DNA of 64,000 nucleotides from Cymbomonas tetramitiformis (GCA_001247695.2 LGRX02025983.1:17836-81835); one strand, 5' to 3'. Numbered from the stretch's first letter, positions 11,360 to 22,094 are shown. Program-made: numbers and translations. The notes: generated by a model not told the origin, from the sequence alone.

Positions 11360-12399
11360 ATTTGGTATCTTTGGCGTGTGAGCGTCTTTTTAGCTCGCTC
11401 TAGCTCGTGCATGCACTGTACGGACCTGTGGATAACTACCTTCTTACTTCGTTGGCACTTCGGGTGTGTTCTGTGGGCGAATTACGGTACTATTTGCAGC
11501 TTTTACGGGTTAGCGTCCTTGAGGCGGGACCGTATTTGGCTGCGCATGCACACGTTTTTGGCCTATTTTTTGGGCTCGCTCGCGCTCGCTATTCTGATAT
11601 TTGGACTCGTTCGCCGGTGCATGCACAGCCGATATTCGTGAGATATCCTTTGGTGGTGCTCAAACAATTGTTTCAAGGTCACAGGCGCACTTGCGTGTAC
11701 TTTCTCAGCTGCGACGGTTGTATTTGGCTGTTTTGTGCGTGCATCGACCGGTTATTTTGGCCTTTTATGCTGTGCATCGACAAAGTGAACTCTATGTACC
11801 GGTGCAGGGGAGCCTTGTGGACGGTTCTAGGTACGTTTGGGTGTTGTTTTTAGTACGGCAGAGTATTAATTGCGGGCCGTTTTCTTGCCCAAGCTGCGGT
11901 ATTTCGGCCTTTTGGACGTGCATCTACAACGTTTTTGGCGTATTTTGGGTGCATCAGCAAGCGCGGACTCGGTGGTGAAGTATTTCGGGGGGGAGAGAAG
12001 CTTTCCGACCTTTTTAGTGAATTTTTTTATGGCAGTTTTACATAAATTCTGACCTCAAACACACTGGAATTCGGTTCGGAATAGCCTTTTTTTCTGAAAT
12101 ACTTGCTGTGGATCCACTCCCACCATACTTAAGCAGCCACCATACTCAAGCAAGGAAAGTGCATGGACCTTCTTAGCTTATATCCTGGCTTCCAACAACT
12201 TTTGCACGACTTTTATGGGTTATCTACAACTTTTCTAGCCCTCACCAACCCATAGAACAGCCTCAAACAGCTTATTTCTTCAAAAAATATGTGTGCATTC
12301 ACTCCTTTTTGGTCCATCAACAAGGAGTTTTGAGAGTGGATCGACTCCCTAGACTTCAATATTGGGCTTTATACAGTGTTCTTACTTTATTGCAACAAG
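11360..12399 (+). other. Leader of element A, no convincing gene
   Basis: The primer-site-like TGGTATC is at 11363-11369. The rest is T-rich with recurring TTTTGGCC and GTGCATGCAC-like blocks. ORFs to about 150 codons exist (11407-11853) but are cysteine/phenylalanine-rich, overlap in several frames and show no motif. Element B is inserted at 12399/12400. Confidence 0.5.
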
Positions 12400-12662
12400 T
12401 GCTGAAATCTGTGTAGGCAGCCCTGACCGGGAGTCCCGGTGCAGGCCCCTATGACAGATTACTAGGTAGCCAACACTGGACCTGTGACTGACCGTAAGCC
12501 CGTACTGTGACACACCAAGGTGTCACAGGTAGCTAGGACCGTAGCCGTTCCGACTCTGTCACCGTTCGGGGTATATCTAGCTTAGGGTTTATTTATTATA
12601 CGAGTTTATCTATATCAGTTTCACAGCACACACTATTATCTGTGAACTTGGATATTCCAGTA
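12400..12662 (+). repeat. 5' LTR of element B
   Basis: 263 bases, TG...TA, almost identical to 15677-15939. It contains a TATA-like run (TTTATTATACG) near the middle that could serve transcription. Confidence 0.88.
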
Positions 12663-12813
12663 GGTTGTGGCCCCATCCACGCTTTATTCCACTAGCTATT
12701 TTGGCCATGATTGGCTAAAGGGCCGCTCGGAGAGGTGGTGCGCGTTTGCGCGTTTGGGTATTGTGTGAATTATGAGATGAGCAGCTTACGGTAAGCAGCT
12801 TTGGGCCGCAGCT

Positions 12814-15357
12814 ATGGGGTACCGGCTTGGGTTTGGATTACTCGTTGCAATGTCCGTTTTCGGTTCTGTGCATGCTTTGATCACGCTTGCTACCGGATTT
12901 TGGGCTGGTGGCCTTGGCACCTTTGACCTCGACGACATCCTCCTTTGCCCCTCGCTTGCATGGCTCGGTTGTTCCCTCCGTGTTTGTGACGTCTCGTTTT
13001 CATCACAGCGCTACCCAAACGTGCTGCAGCGTACCGCCTCCCCTCAGGCTTATCTGAGAATGGGTATGACAACACGATCTAAAAAGTCCCTCACGAGGGA
13101 CAGCGATATAGACGCCTCCTTACGGCTCATCGACGAGGTACGGAACACTCCAACAGCTGCTACACCTGTGGTTCCCACTCCCAACCCTGCATCGAACGTG
13201 GACGCGGACGTGGCCGTCAGACGTTATTTGCAGGAGCAGTCCAAGTTGGTCGACGAGATTTACAAGGCGCGCTTGCATCGGGCTTGGGCCAAGAGTATCC
13301 GTGAGGATATTCTTGGCGACAAGAAGCACCATTTTCGCGGTACGGACGACTCTGGCCTCCTGTCCGACCTGGTGGTGCAGCTGCGCACAGAGTTTCAGTC
13401 TGCTGGTTTGGAGCTGCGGGCCTTCGACCTCGAGGACCCTCTGGTGCCCGTAGTCGGCAGGGTTAATGGGCTGCTGTACGACGTTCTGGCTCTCGTGGTG
13501 GAGAAGCACAGCAACGCGTATGTCTGGCTGACTGGCACTGACTCCTCGGCTGACCGAGATGGACGGCGTGCTCTTGTCGACATCATCAAGGGCTCTGTAC
13601 CGGTGGCGCTGCGGGAATCGCAGCAGGAGGAGCATGCGGCCTTACGTTATCCCGCAAACGTTGACCCGCAGCCGATTTTGGCTAAGGAGCAGCGTTTGGT
13701 GCGGGATAACAGGACTTCAGACTGGACTCCGACCGAGGCAACACGAAAATTATCCCTCTACACCCGCCTCGACCCCGTGTTTTACGCGGCGGTGAAGGTC
13801 CGCTATCCCATGGCTGCTGACCTGTCCCACGTGTCCCTTGCTTCTCTTCGTTCCTTGGTTGTCGAAATTTATCAGTCTTGGGCGCAAACGGATGGGGGCA
13901 AGGCGGCTTCTGGTGCGGGCGGAATCTCCGCGCATCTGTCCAGCAGCGAATATGACTCGCTGCTGCAGAAGATTACGGAGCTGAAGGAGCTGGTGCAGCG
14001 GCAGCACGGTGAGACCGCTCCGGTGGTACGGCAGCAGCGGGAGAGGGTTCAGCAGAAGCAGCAACAGCAGAAGTCCCCACATCCGCGGGGTTTCCGTGTA
14101 GGCACCCACAAGGCCCCGCCAGTGGGATTCGACCGCGATGAGCAGCGGGCGAAGCCATTCTGCGGAAAATGCAAAAAGGCGGGCAAAGGTGAGCACTATC
14201 ACTTTTACCGCGACTGCCCGTTGGGTGGCCGTCAGCACCCGCCCAACTCTGCGGCGGCATTCTGCATCCCTATCGACGAGGAGGATGCGGACGGGGTGCA
14301 CGCTCTGGCAATGTGTGCGGTGTTCCAGCACGCTGCGGATGATGGAGCGGAAGCCTTCGCACGTGCTGCGGCTGCGTACGGGCCTCCTGCGGTGCTTTCT
14401 GCGGGTGCGGTGGGCGGCATTGACGTCTCCGCCTACGGGTTCACCGTGGAGCAACAGCCGACTTCCGAGGGGGACTCCATTCTCCAACGACTCGACGATC
14501 TTGCTGCGGAGGTTCACTCCGCAGCCAATCCGCAGGTGCACTACACCCATGCCTCCTTCCCGCCTCCTGCCAACATTGGACAGGAGGCTTCGGCTCTGGT
14601 GTGTGAGTCCGCCGCAACGGTGGCCGCACCGGAGGAGCAGGTTCCGGCAGGTGGTGCGGCGGCATCGGCGTCCGCCGTGCCGGCCCCTGCTATGCCTGTC
14701 TTCCAGGGGAAGGATGCCGCACCCGAGCTACTGCAATCGGCGAAGTTGACCGCCACGGCGGACACGGACGGTGAATTTGCTGGGTTCGTTCAGACTGTCA
14801 ACCACGCCGCCGTCCAACCCATTGACCTCACGGGTTACAACACCGACGACTATGAAGACCTTGCCGACGGCACATTCACGGTAAAGCCACGGGCTTCAGA
14901 CGTCTCGGCAAATCTCTCATCTACACCTGCGACCCAGGCACCTAGCTCTGGTGGTGCTCTGGGTGACTGGCATGCCGGTGCTCCCCGCAGCTACGGCTGT
15001 GGAAAGCCTCCGTGGGGATTCCCTGCCCACGCTGGCTTGTGGGGAATGCCTTTTATGCTCTCCTTTATTCTCTTGATTTCTATCATGGGAGTGGGGACCG
15101 CCGCCTACACGGCGGCCAATGACGTCGGATCTGTGCAGGTATCGGGTCAGGCTGCTCCGCAGCCTGTGCTGTGCAGGGGGGACTTGTGCATCTACTCTGG
15201 TATCTCCGAGCTGGACCCCGTCACACTGGATGCGGTGCTGCACTCCCTGGGTGCTGCGGCAGTGCTACTGCCGCCTGACCCGCTGGAGGGCAGTGCTGCG
15301 GGCTGCTGCGGTGATCAATGTGGTGACGGTGCTCCTCTAACCTTTGACCCCGAGTAG
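12814..15357 (+). CDS. Gag-like protein with zinc knuckle and C-terminal membrane segment (element B)
   Basis: The ORF has 847 codons from the ATG at 12814, but the usual Gag start is probably MTTRSKK at about 13069; the first 85 codons are hydrophobic and may be leader. Then come a helical capsid-like region, a glutamine-rich stretch, a zinc-knuckle-like C-x2-C-x6-H...C motif (nt 14158-14230), an alanine/proline-rich tail, and a strong hydrophobic segment (MPFMLSFILLISIMG, nt 15050-15110) followed by about 80 residues with cysteine pairs. It would package element RNA; the membrane segment suggests that it or its assembly is membrane-attached (inference). It is clearly homologous to the element D protein at 51725-53908 (shared LGDK, LLYxVL, zinc knuckle, tail membrane segment). 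It ends at TAG with no pol behind it. Confidence 0.75.
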   Translation: MGYRLGFGLLVAMSVFGSVHALITLATGFWAGGLGTFDLDDILLCPSLAWLGCSLRVCDVSFSSQRYPNVLQRTASPQAYLRMGMTTRSKKSLTRDSDIDASLRLIDEVRNTPTAATPVVPTPNPASNVDADVAVRRYLQEQSKLVDEIYKARLHRAWAKSIREDILGDKKHHFRGTDDSGLLSDLVVQLRTEFQSAGLELRAFDLEDPLVPVVGRVNGLLYDVLALVVEKHSNAYVWLTGTDSSADRDGRRALVDIIKGSVPVALRESQQEEHAALRYPANVDPQPILAKEQRLVRDNRTSDWTPTEATRKLSLYTRLDPVFYAAVKVRYPMAADLSHVSLASLRSLVVEIYQSWAQTDGGKAASGAGGISAHLSSSEYDSLLQKITELKELVQRQHGETAPVVRQQRERVQQKQQQQKSPHPRGFRVGTHKAPPVGFDRDEQRAKPFCGKCKKAGKGEHYHFYRDCPLGGRQHPPNSAAAFCIPIDEEDADGVHALAMCAVFQHAADDGAEAFARAAAAYGPPAVLSAGAVGGIDVSAYGFTVEQQPTSEGDSILQRLDDLAAEVHSAANPQVHYTHASFPPPANIGQEASALVCESAATVAAPEEQVPAGGAAASASAVPAPAMPVFQGKDAAPELLQSAKLTATADTDGEFAGFVQTVNHAAVQPIDLTGYNTDDYEDLADGTFTVKPRASDVSANLSSTPATQAPSSGGALGDWHAGAPRSYGCGKPPWGFPAHAGLWGMPFMLSFILLISIMGVGTAAYTAANDVGSVQVSGQAAPQPVLCRGDLCIYSGISELDPVTLDAVLHSLGAAAVLLPPDPLEGSAAGCCGDQCGDGAPLTFDPE

Positions 15358-15676
15358 TTTTATTCCTGGTTCTGGCAGTGCACCACCTTCTGGTGGTGTG
15401 CTGAGATGTGCTTTGACCTCAACATGGTCTTCAATTGGCTTTCACTTTGACTCCTTATATCCGTTAATCTGACTTGCTGGCACCGTGCCTTTCAGTAGTT
15501 TAGCAGGACCTGTATGCCTGTATGTTTCTGCACTTGCGCCGGCTAGAGGGTTTCCATTTGTGTATCAGAATTGCACAGTTGGTATAGCAGTTAGGCTTGT
15601 CACCCTAGCTTCTGCCCTAACTTATTTGGTATCTCGGACTTGCCTGTCAGTCACCACCCGCAGTGCTGGGGTGGTG
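15358..15676 (+). other. 3' untranslated part of element B
   Basis: Non-coding between the Gag stop and the right LTR. It ends with the purine-rich GGGGTGGTG that would prime plus-strand synthesis. Confidence 0.5.
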
Positions 15677-15939
15677 TGCTGAAATCTGTGTAGGCAGCCC
15701 TGACCGGGAGTCCCGGTGCAGGCCCCTATGACAGATTACTAGGTAGCCAACACTGGACCTGTGACTGACCGTAAGCCCGTACTGTGACACACCAAGGTGT
15801 CACAGGTAGCTAGGACCGCAGCCGTTCCGACTCTGTCACCGTTCGGGGTATATCTAGCTTAGGGTTTATTTATTATACGAGTTTATCTATATCAGTTTCA
15901 CAGCACACACTATTATCTGTGAACTTGGATATTCCAGTA
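15677..15939 (+). repeat. 3' LTR of element B
   Basis: Copy of 12400-12662; followed by ACAAG, the target duplication, after which the leader of element A resumes. Confidence 0.88.
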
Positions 15940-16447
15940 ACAAGTATGGATATTGTTTATTGGTCTTAAACAGTTCCCACCGTTCTACAGCCCTTTGGTG
16001 CTTCTTTTGGCTGGTGCATGTACCCTTTTCAGCCCCAAAATAGCCCTTTTTGGCTCTTAACAGACTGGCAAATGGTGGTTTCTGGACAGTACTGCTGGTT
16101 TATTCTCCATATATGAACTCTGCTGGAATATTTCTGGAGTATATGAACTTATGCAACCTTCTGGGACCTATCTGGACACTTCTGGCGGCAGCAAGTACTC
16201 TCCATCCACTCTTAGCACTTAAAAAGTGTGTCGCGGAGCCCTTGCGAATTTTCTAGAAAATGGACAGAAGTGAAGTAAGGACTACTTTGACAACATAAAA
16301 AGTACTTCTTCAACTCTGTTTTCACCACCAATAGTGTTGCAAGCAACCTCAGCCGCCGGCAGCAAGTGTGCTTTCGACTGCTGAACATACATCCACTTCC
16401 AGCCCCCTTAACACTGTTGTGGGCTATTTTTAGTAACCTACCAGCAT
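15940..16447 (+). other. Second part of element A leader
   Basis: T-rich sequence resembling 11900-12390 in composition. No ORF with a motif is seen. ATATATGAACTC/ATATATGAACTT is repeated near 16110 and 16140. Confidence 0.4.
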
Positions 16448-16678
16448 ATGGCCATACCCTTTGGTATTGGCGACACGTACAACCGACAGTGGTGGAAGCA
16501 GGGCTTTGGCAAGTGGGTCTACCCTCCTGGACCTCTTCAGCAACCTGGTATTCCATTTGGCGGCTTCCCTCCTTCACCTTCAGTGTCCCCCACTACGTCG
16601 GACGACGAAGAGGACCCGTTCACACTTCCTGAAGGTTTCCAGCCTCTACCGTTACCTCAACTTCCACAACAGAACTAG
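16448..16678 (+). CDS. Small proline-rich ORF in element A
   Basis: 76 codons from ATG. It starts MAIPFGIGDTYNRQWWKQGF, is rich in proline, glycine and phenylalanine, and has an acidic SDDEEDPF patch. No family is recognised. It lies where Gag or the start of Pol would be expected, so it may be a remnant of the Gag C-terminus or a short accessory protein. Translation is unproven. Confidence 0.3.
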   Translation: MAIPFGIGDTYNRQWWKQGFGKWVYPPGPLQQPGIPFGGFPPSPSVSPTTSDDEEDPFTLPEGFQPLPLPQLPQQN

Positions 16679-16695
16679 CCTGCCTACTTCCAGAT

Positions 16696-17103
16696 ATGCA
16701 GCCGCCCTACGCCGCACCCCCGTCTCCATTCACCTTTCCACCCTCACTTGCTGTTGGCTCCTTTCCACCCTCCACCACCGGACCTGCAGCACCCATGGCC
16801 CCAGGACAGCCCAGTCCCCTGCCATATCAACCACCTCAGGTCCCCCTCGCAGACCCCCGCCTTACTCCACTCAGCCCTTACCCACAGCCGCATCCCTCAG
16901 GAACCGTCCCGGTGTACCACACCCCAGCAGCAGTTCCTGGACCGGTCCCCGCTGTACCATGGACCTGGTCTGGGAGTTTCCCCTTCGGGGGGGTTCCCTC
17001 CCCTTACGCCCCTGCACTTCACTCCCCGGCTCAGACGCTGCCACCAAGAACGAGGTGGAGTGGAGATGGGGCCCTGAGCAGCAGTGGGCCTTCGAAGAGC
17101 TGA
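16696..17103 (+). CDS. Proline-rich ORF upstream of RNase H in element A
   Basis: 135 codons, about one third proline, with PPQ/PSP/YPQP runs. It occupies the place where the RT fingers and palm should be. Three frames are open here because of composition. The RNase H frame emerges at about 17040 from the frame of 16461. Whether this is a linker in a polyprotein or a spurious ORF cannot be settled from sequence. Confidence 0.25.
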   Translation: MQPPYAAPPSPFTFPPSLAVGSFPPSTTGPAAPMAPGQPSPLPYQPPQVPLADPRLTPLSPYPQPHPSGTVPVYHTPAAVPGPVPAVPWTWSGSFPFGGVPSPYAPALHSPAQTLPPRTRWSGDGALSSSGPSKS

Positions 17104-20100
17104 AAGCAGCACTGGTGGACGCCCCCGTTCTGGCCCTGCCGAACGTGAAGGCCGCAGCGGACGGATCAGCCCCCTTCGTGGTGCAGACCGACGCGAGTGG
17201 GGTGGCGCTGGGTGGAGTCCTGATGCAGGACTGTGGTGAAGGACTTAAGGTGATAGCCTACGAGAGCCGGCAGTTCTCCGCGGCTGAGCAGAACTACCAC
17301 ACGGGCGAGTCAGAGGGAGCTCTGCGGACTTCACCACTGCACCACGGTGACCTGGCGGCACTACCTGATCTTCACCGCCTTCAAGCTGCAAGGCGACCAC
17401 CGGCCACTGGAATGGCTGATGGAGCCGGGGAGGGAGCTGAGTCGGCGGCAGGCACGATGGTACATGGATCTCGTGGAGGTGGGGGTCCCCCGCATGGAGT
17501 ACGTGAAAGGGGCCCTGCTACTGGTTCCGGACGCCTTGTCACGGCGACCCGACTACTCAGCGAAGACACCTCGGGAGGGCTTGAAGGAGGCCGGCATTCT
17601 CGACGCTAAGTCGGACCTCCCGAAAGACCCCCTCTCTGTGTTGGACACCTCCGACCTCTTTGAGGAGGGCCCAGCCTTGGGCACCCTGACCCAGCTTGCT
17701 GAGGTGAACAGCTGGTTGGACGCGGTGGACACTCTGCAGCTGGCGGAGTTGGCTATGGAGTCCCAACTTGGTGCCAAGGAGCTTCGAGCCCCGCACCATT
17801 GCGAGGACCTCCCAATAGAGGTTGCAGCGGGTGCTGGGGGGGTGCAGACGCAGCACCCTGGCGCGGATCTCCCCACGGAGGTCACATCAGACGCTGGAGG
17901 GGTGCAGATGCAGCACCCTGGCGCGGATCTCCCGACGGAGGTCACATCAGACGCTGGAGGGGTGCAGATGCAGCACCCTGGCGCGGATTTCCCGACGGAG
18001 GTCACATCAGATGTTGGAGGGGTGCAAACTGAGCACCCCGGCGCGGACCACCTGACGGAGGTCACAGCGCCCCCCACGAGAGGGGCGACGCTGGCGTTTC
18101 AGCGTGCTTCCCTGAAGAAGAGTGCAAGGGCTCTTCGGGGGGCCTTCAAGTCCCTTCGCGCAATGGGACGGTCCAAGCTACCAGGAAAGGCGGCATTGGA
18201 AATGCCAGCGGAGGCCTCAGAGCAACCTTGTGGCGTGGTGGCCTCACGCACCCGGTCAAAAACTGGGTTACCTCCTGCGGGAGGGACGTCGGGGTGCCAA
18301 GCACCCATAGCGCCTGCACAAACTCCGCCGCAGGTGTCAGCCAAGGTCCCTATGGAGCGCCCCAGCGGCACGGTGACCTCTCGCTCGCGGTCGAACACCA
18401 AATCGCCGCCCCAGCAAGAGGCAGTAAAGCCGGCGACACCTCCGACGGTGGTTCTGACTGACGCCCCCAGGACGAGGAAGCCCCCTGCGAAGAGCGCGTC
18501 TCAATCGCGGAGGGAATCGACGGGGCGGTTGCACCAGGCATTGTTCGAACGGCTACAGTCGAAATACGGGAAGTTCGACGTGGATGCCTGTCGCGGACCA
18601 AAAGGCCGCGGTCAGCTGGTGGACAAATACTGGGAAAACTGCCTAAAGGAGCAGTGGAGAGGACTTCACGTGTGGTGCAGCCCCCCACATGACAGCGACC
18701 ATCTCACCATCGAGGCTGTACTCCGCACCTACGTGCATGAGTGGCGGCAAGACCCCGAGAACACCTCTGCAGTGTTCCTGCTGCCGGACCTACAGTCGCG
18801 CATGCCGCAGTGGAGGAAGCTTTTCAGACGCGCGGGGATGCGTATTGAGGAGGTCATCCCCACACATGACTCTCAGGGGAATCCCACCCAACTGTTTAAG
18901 GGAACAGATGGAGTGCTGCAGGACCTCCCATGGCCGATGCTGGTGGTGTATGCTCCACCCTCGAGGTCAAGACCGCAGAGGATTCGACACCAGCGAGTGC
19001 CCCCGCCAATTGTTGATGCAGGCAAGGCGTCAAAGATGCGGGACGCGCAGGGCACAGTTTCTGGAGGAGATTTCCTTGAGGCCCTGCGGGACGAGTACGG
19101 CCGAGACGGGCCCCTTCGTACTCTGCGGGAGCAAGTACAGTCAGCTCCCCATCACAGCACGAAGCACTTCTGCATTGTTGGCGAAGTGCTGTGGCGGGTA
19201 GCTGCGGGGCACTACCAGCTGGTCCTGGGTGAGGACTCACCCCTCCGGGAGATTGTGTTCCGCGAAGCCCACGACTCCCTGGCAGCGGGTCACACAGGGC
19301 GCGACAAGACACTTGAAAGGGTTCTTCGTCGATTCTGGTGGAAGAACGCCTCGGATGATGTGGGGGCTTGGGTGGCGTCCTGCCCCACTTGTCAGGCTGT
19401 GAAACCCCGGTCGTCATACCCTGATGGACTGCTTAACCCGCATTCGATCCCGTCGCGAAACTGGCAGGACGTGGGTGTGGACTTTGTCACCGGTCTACCT
19501 TTGACCGAGCAAGGGAACGACGCGTTCGTCGCCTTCACCTGTAAGCTCTCGAAGATGGTCCACGTGGTCCCCATTAACTTCGGGGACAGCTCAGCAGCCA
19601 CTATTGCTCGCATCTACTTCGACACCGTGTGGAGGCAGCATGGCGCGCCTATGAAAATTGTCAGCGACCGGGACCCACGCTTCCAAGACGCGTTCTGGAA
19701 AGAGCTGATGCGGTTGATGGGGGTCAAGGTGGCAATGACCACCCCTTACAACCCCCGATCTGATGGTCAAGCGGAGCACACCAACCGGGTCGTGGAGGAT
19801 ATGCTTCGCTCCTTCGTCGATGATAGTCCGGAGGACTGGGACCTGTACGCCACCAACGTCGAGTTTGCTATCAACGACTCGCGCAGTGACGTAACCGGTT
19901 TCACCCCCTTCGAGTTGTGCTATGGTGTGTCACCCATGTCACAGCTTGACATGTTTCTAGAAGCTGCCCAGTCTACCGATGGGCGACGCAAAGGAGGGGT
20001 GGGGACTGCACATGAATGGGCGTTTCGTTTTTCGTCGCAGCTGCGGGACGCGCGGGGTAGACTGGAGTTGGCACAGCAGCGGCAGCGAGATCTCTTCGAT

Positions 20101-21300
20101 CAGCGCCATGGGCAGCGGGAGTATGCGGTGGGGGACCTCGTCTGGGTAGAAGCCAAGCACCTCACGGAGAAGCTCGTGGACAGGTCCCTTTGCAGGAAGC
20201 TCAGCAAGCGCTGGCATGGGCCGTTGGCGGTAACCGAGCGGTTCTACAGTGACATGCAGGCGGGTCTTCCGGAGGCAGACCGAGGTGCTCCGGTGGCTTA
20301 TCGACTGCAGCTCCCCACACGCTGGCGTATACATGATGTGTTCGCACAACATCGACTGAAGCCATACGTGGGAGGGGCAGATGCGTTCGCGTCACGCCGA
20401 CAGCCAGCAATCCCAGAGGCGGTGATAGTTGATGGACAACGCGAGGCCCATGTGGATCGCATTCTGGCTCGACGAGTTCGCATCTCCCGAGGAAAGGAGA
20501 TTGTGGAATGGAAGGTACGCTGGACGGGCTACTCAAAGGCCCACGATTCGTGGAGGACTCGAGACAAGCTGGAGCGTGGAGCACCTCTGCAGCAGCTTAA
20601 GGACTTTGAGACCGAACGTCTGGCCATGGAGGGCCAGGTACGTGACGCTGCATTACGTCGTCGAGAGCAACGCCGTGATACACCCAGTTCTGCTGCGGTG
20701 GCGTCAGGTGCCTCTTTAGCCTACCTGTTGGTGAGACCCTGGGAGGAGGAGTTTGAGAACCCCACCGACGAATGCCTTCCTTGGGAACAACGTGGAATGA
20801 CGAGAGAGGGCGAGGTCACCTATGTCACTACCCTCGCTGCACTTGATACTCGGCCAGTACGGATATTGGTATTGTTCAGTGGAACAGGCTCCGTGGAAAA
20901 GGAGTTTGCCCGCTGCTTCCCAGCCTCGAGATCGGTAACTCTGGACGCTGACCCGCTTTGGCGGCCGACTCACGTGACGGCCATTGAGAGCTGGGATTAT
21001 TGGAGGTATCCCCCAGGGTACTTCGACGTGGTATGGGCAAGCCCCCCTTGTACCCAGTACAGTCAGGCCCGCACCACTGGAGGTCCGCCCGATTTCGTTA
21101 CAGCGGACGCGTGCGTACAACGCACCCTAGACATCATCGAGTATCTCCGTCCTCAACACTGGTTTGTGGAGAACCGATGGGCCGTTACCCTGACGCCCTG
21201 CGTTTCAGGCCAGTAATGAGCCATTTACCGGCGCCCCTCACTTGCACCTACTGCATGTATGGGAAACGATACATGAAACCTACGTGTATATGGGCGAGCT
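17040..21300 (+). pseudogene. Pol-like polyprotein of element A: RNase H, Dam-like, integrase, chromodomain, C5-methyltransferase
   Basis: RNase H begins with the RT-connection signature (WRWGPEQQWAFEELK, TDASGVALGGVL). At about 17316 the frame shifts by one base at a GGG run and continues as the 17347-21216 frame: end of RNase H (DHRPLEWL, PDALSRRP); 20-residue tandem repeats; a Dam-like block at codons 394-536 (KYGKFDVDACRG, VWCSPPH); integrase with H-H-C-C and catalytic D712, D774, E810 (D-x61-D-x35-E); a chromodomain at about codons 1025-1088 (WKVRWTGYSKAHDSW); and from about codon 1170 a cytosine-5 methyltransferase start with FSGTGS and SPPCTQYS, whose Cys would be catalytic. At about 21177 one base is missing in a C run; the other frame carries on with the YCMYG and KPTCIW motifs of that family. 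The RT palm with YxDD is absent, so the element is non-autonomous. Confidence 0.8.
17812..18072 (+). repeat. 60-bp in-frame tandem repeats in element A pol
   Basis: Four to five copies of a 60-base unit encode TEVTSDAGGVQMQHPGADLP with small changes. The repeat lies in the linker between RNase H and the Dam-like domain. Length variation here would keep frame. Confidence 0.85.
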
Positions 21301-21778
21301 CGCCTCCGCCCGAACCCTTACTGCAATGCTCTGCAGCGACTCCTTGTTCGCATCGACGTGCAACAGGAGTTCACCCTGATACTGCACAACTGGGACCGAG
21401 TGGTCATCGGAAGGGGATGCAGAAGTCACACGCAGTGTATCCAGTTCCAGAGGGTCTACTGCGGCATCTGTTCCAGCACTTGACTTTTGGAGGCACAGGA
21501 AAGTAAACGATGTTACGGTCATAACCCTTGGACCGAGTGCAACCGATCTACGGCAAGCAGAGTTTCGAAGGAGAAGACGAAGACTGAAGACCTGCCTTAG
21601 ATATCGGTTGTGTGCGGTTGGGTGAATCCGGGATGAGCGTTGGCAGCGTGATCCTTGGTGAAGCCCTTCTGCTGCGCTGATGAGCAGAGGAATCACGAGA
21701 CCCCTGTACGCTATTGTATGTGTGATTATGCTTTAGTCGTGGTTTCAGGGGAAAGTCCACTCCTAACGGGGGGAGAGT
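21301..21778 (+). other. 3' end of methyltransferase frame and untranslated tail of element A
   Basis: The alternate frame stays open to 21506 but loses recognisable methyltransferase motifs after about 21300. The rest is non-coding, ending with the polypurine tract ACGGGGGGAGAG immediately before the LTR. Confidence 0.5.
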
Positions 21779-22094
21779 TGTGCCAGGAGGCACGACGTAC
21801 CTGCTGAGACACCCATAGTAGGGGGGTCTGATTTCGATGAGAATAAGAGTAGCGAACTATTAGGGAAATTAGTGAGTGGATGTGACATTGCCTGAGCGAA
21901 CAGTTGGGGAAAATAATATGTGAGCTCAGAGGAGAGAATAAAGAGAGGTAATAGAGTTGGTCTCTCAGACTTGGACAGCAAATGATATAACTCTTGCTGT
22001 CTGGGTTTATGTTAAATAGTATATCTGAATATATGATATATTTCCTCAAGATAATAGAGGATAATAGTCTACTCCTGGGAATTCCCCTGGGACA
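21779..22094 (+). repeat. 3' LTR of element A
   Basis: 316 bases, one base longer than the 5' LTR (GGGTTTATG against GGGTTATG) with about two substitutions. It is followed by CCAAG and the resumed satellite. Confidence 0.9.

Larger units (their letters stand above)
12400..15939 (+). mobile_element. Gag-only LTR element B, nested in A
   Basis: Direct repeats 12400-12662 and 15677-15939 (263 bases each) differ at one noted position. They start TGCTGAAATC and end CCAGTA. ACAAG flanks both sides (12395-12399, 15940-15944) as target duplication. The only ORF is Gag-like; there is no protease, RT, RNase H or integrase. It is therefore a non-autonomous TR-GAG type element that must use another element's enzymes. 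The purine-rich GCTGGGGTGGTG precedes the right LTR, as CCGGGTGGTG does in element D. Confidence 0.9.
11045..22094 (+). mobile_element. Chromovirus-type LTR retrotransposon A, with nested element B
   Basis: Two direct repeats of 315-316 bases (11045-11359 and 21779-22094) begin TG, end CA and differ at about three positions. The 5-base target duplication CCAAG flanks them (11040-11044, 22095-22099), inside the 42-bp satellite. TGGTATC at 11363 resembles the start of an initiator-Met tRNA primer site. A purine tract (ACGGGGGGAGAG) precedes the right LTR. The body encodes RNase H, Dam-like, integrase, chromodomain and C5-methyltransferase segments, but no reverse transcriptase palm was found. 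Element B is inserted in the leader. Confidence 0.9.

Noticed and set aside
11407..11978. ORFs in the leader of element A, considered as Gag
   Set aside because: No basic region, zinc knuckle or capsid-like helices; several frames open at once.
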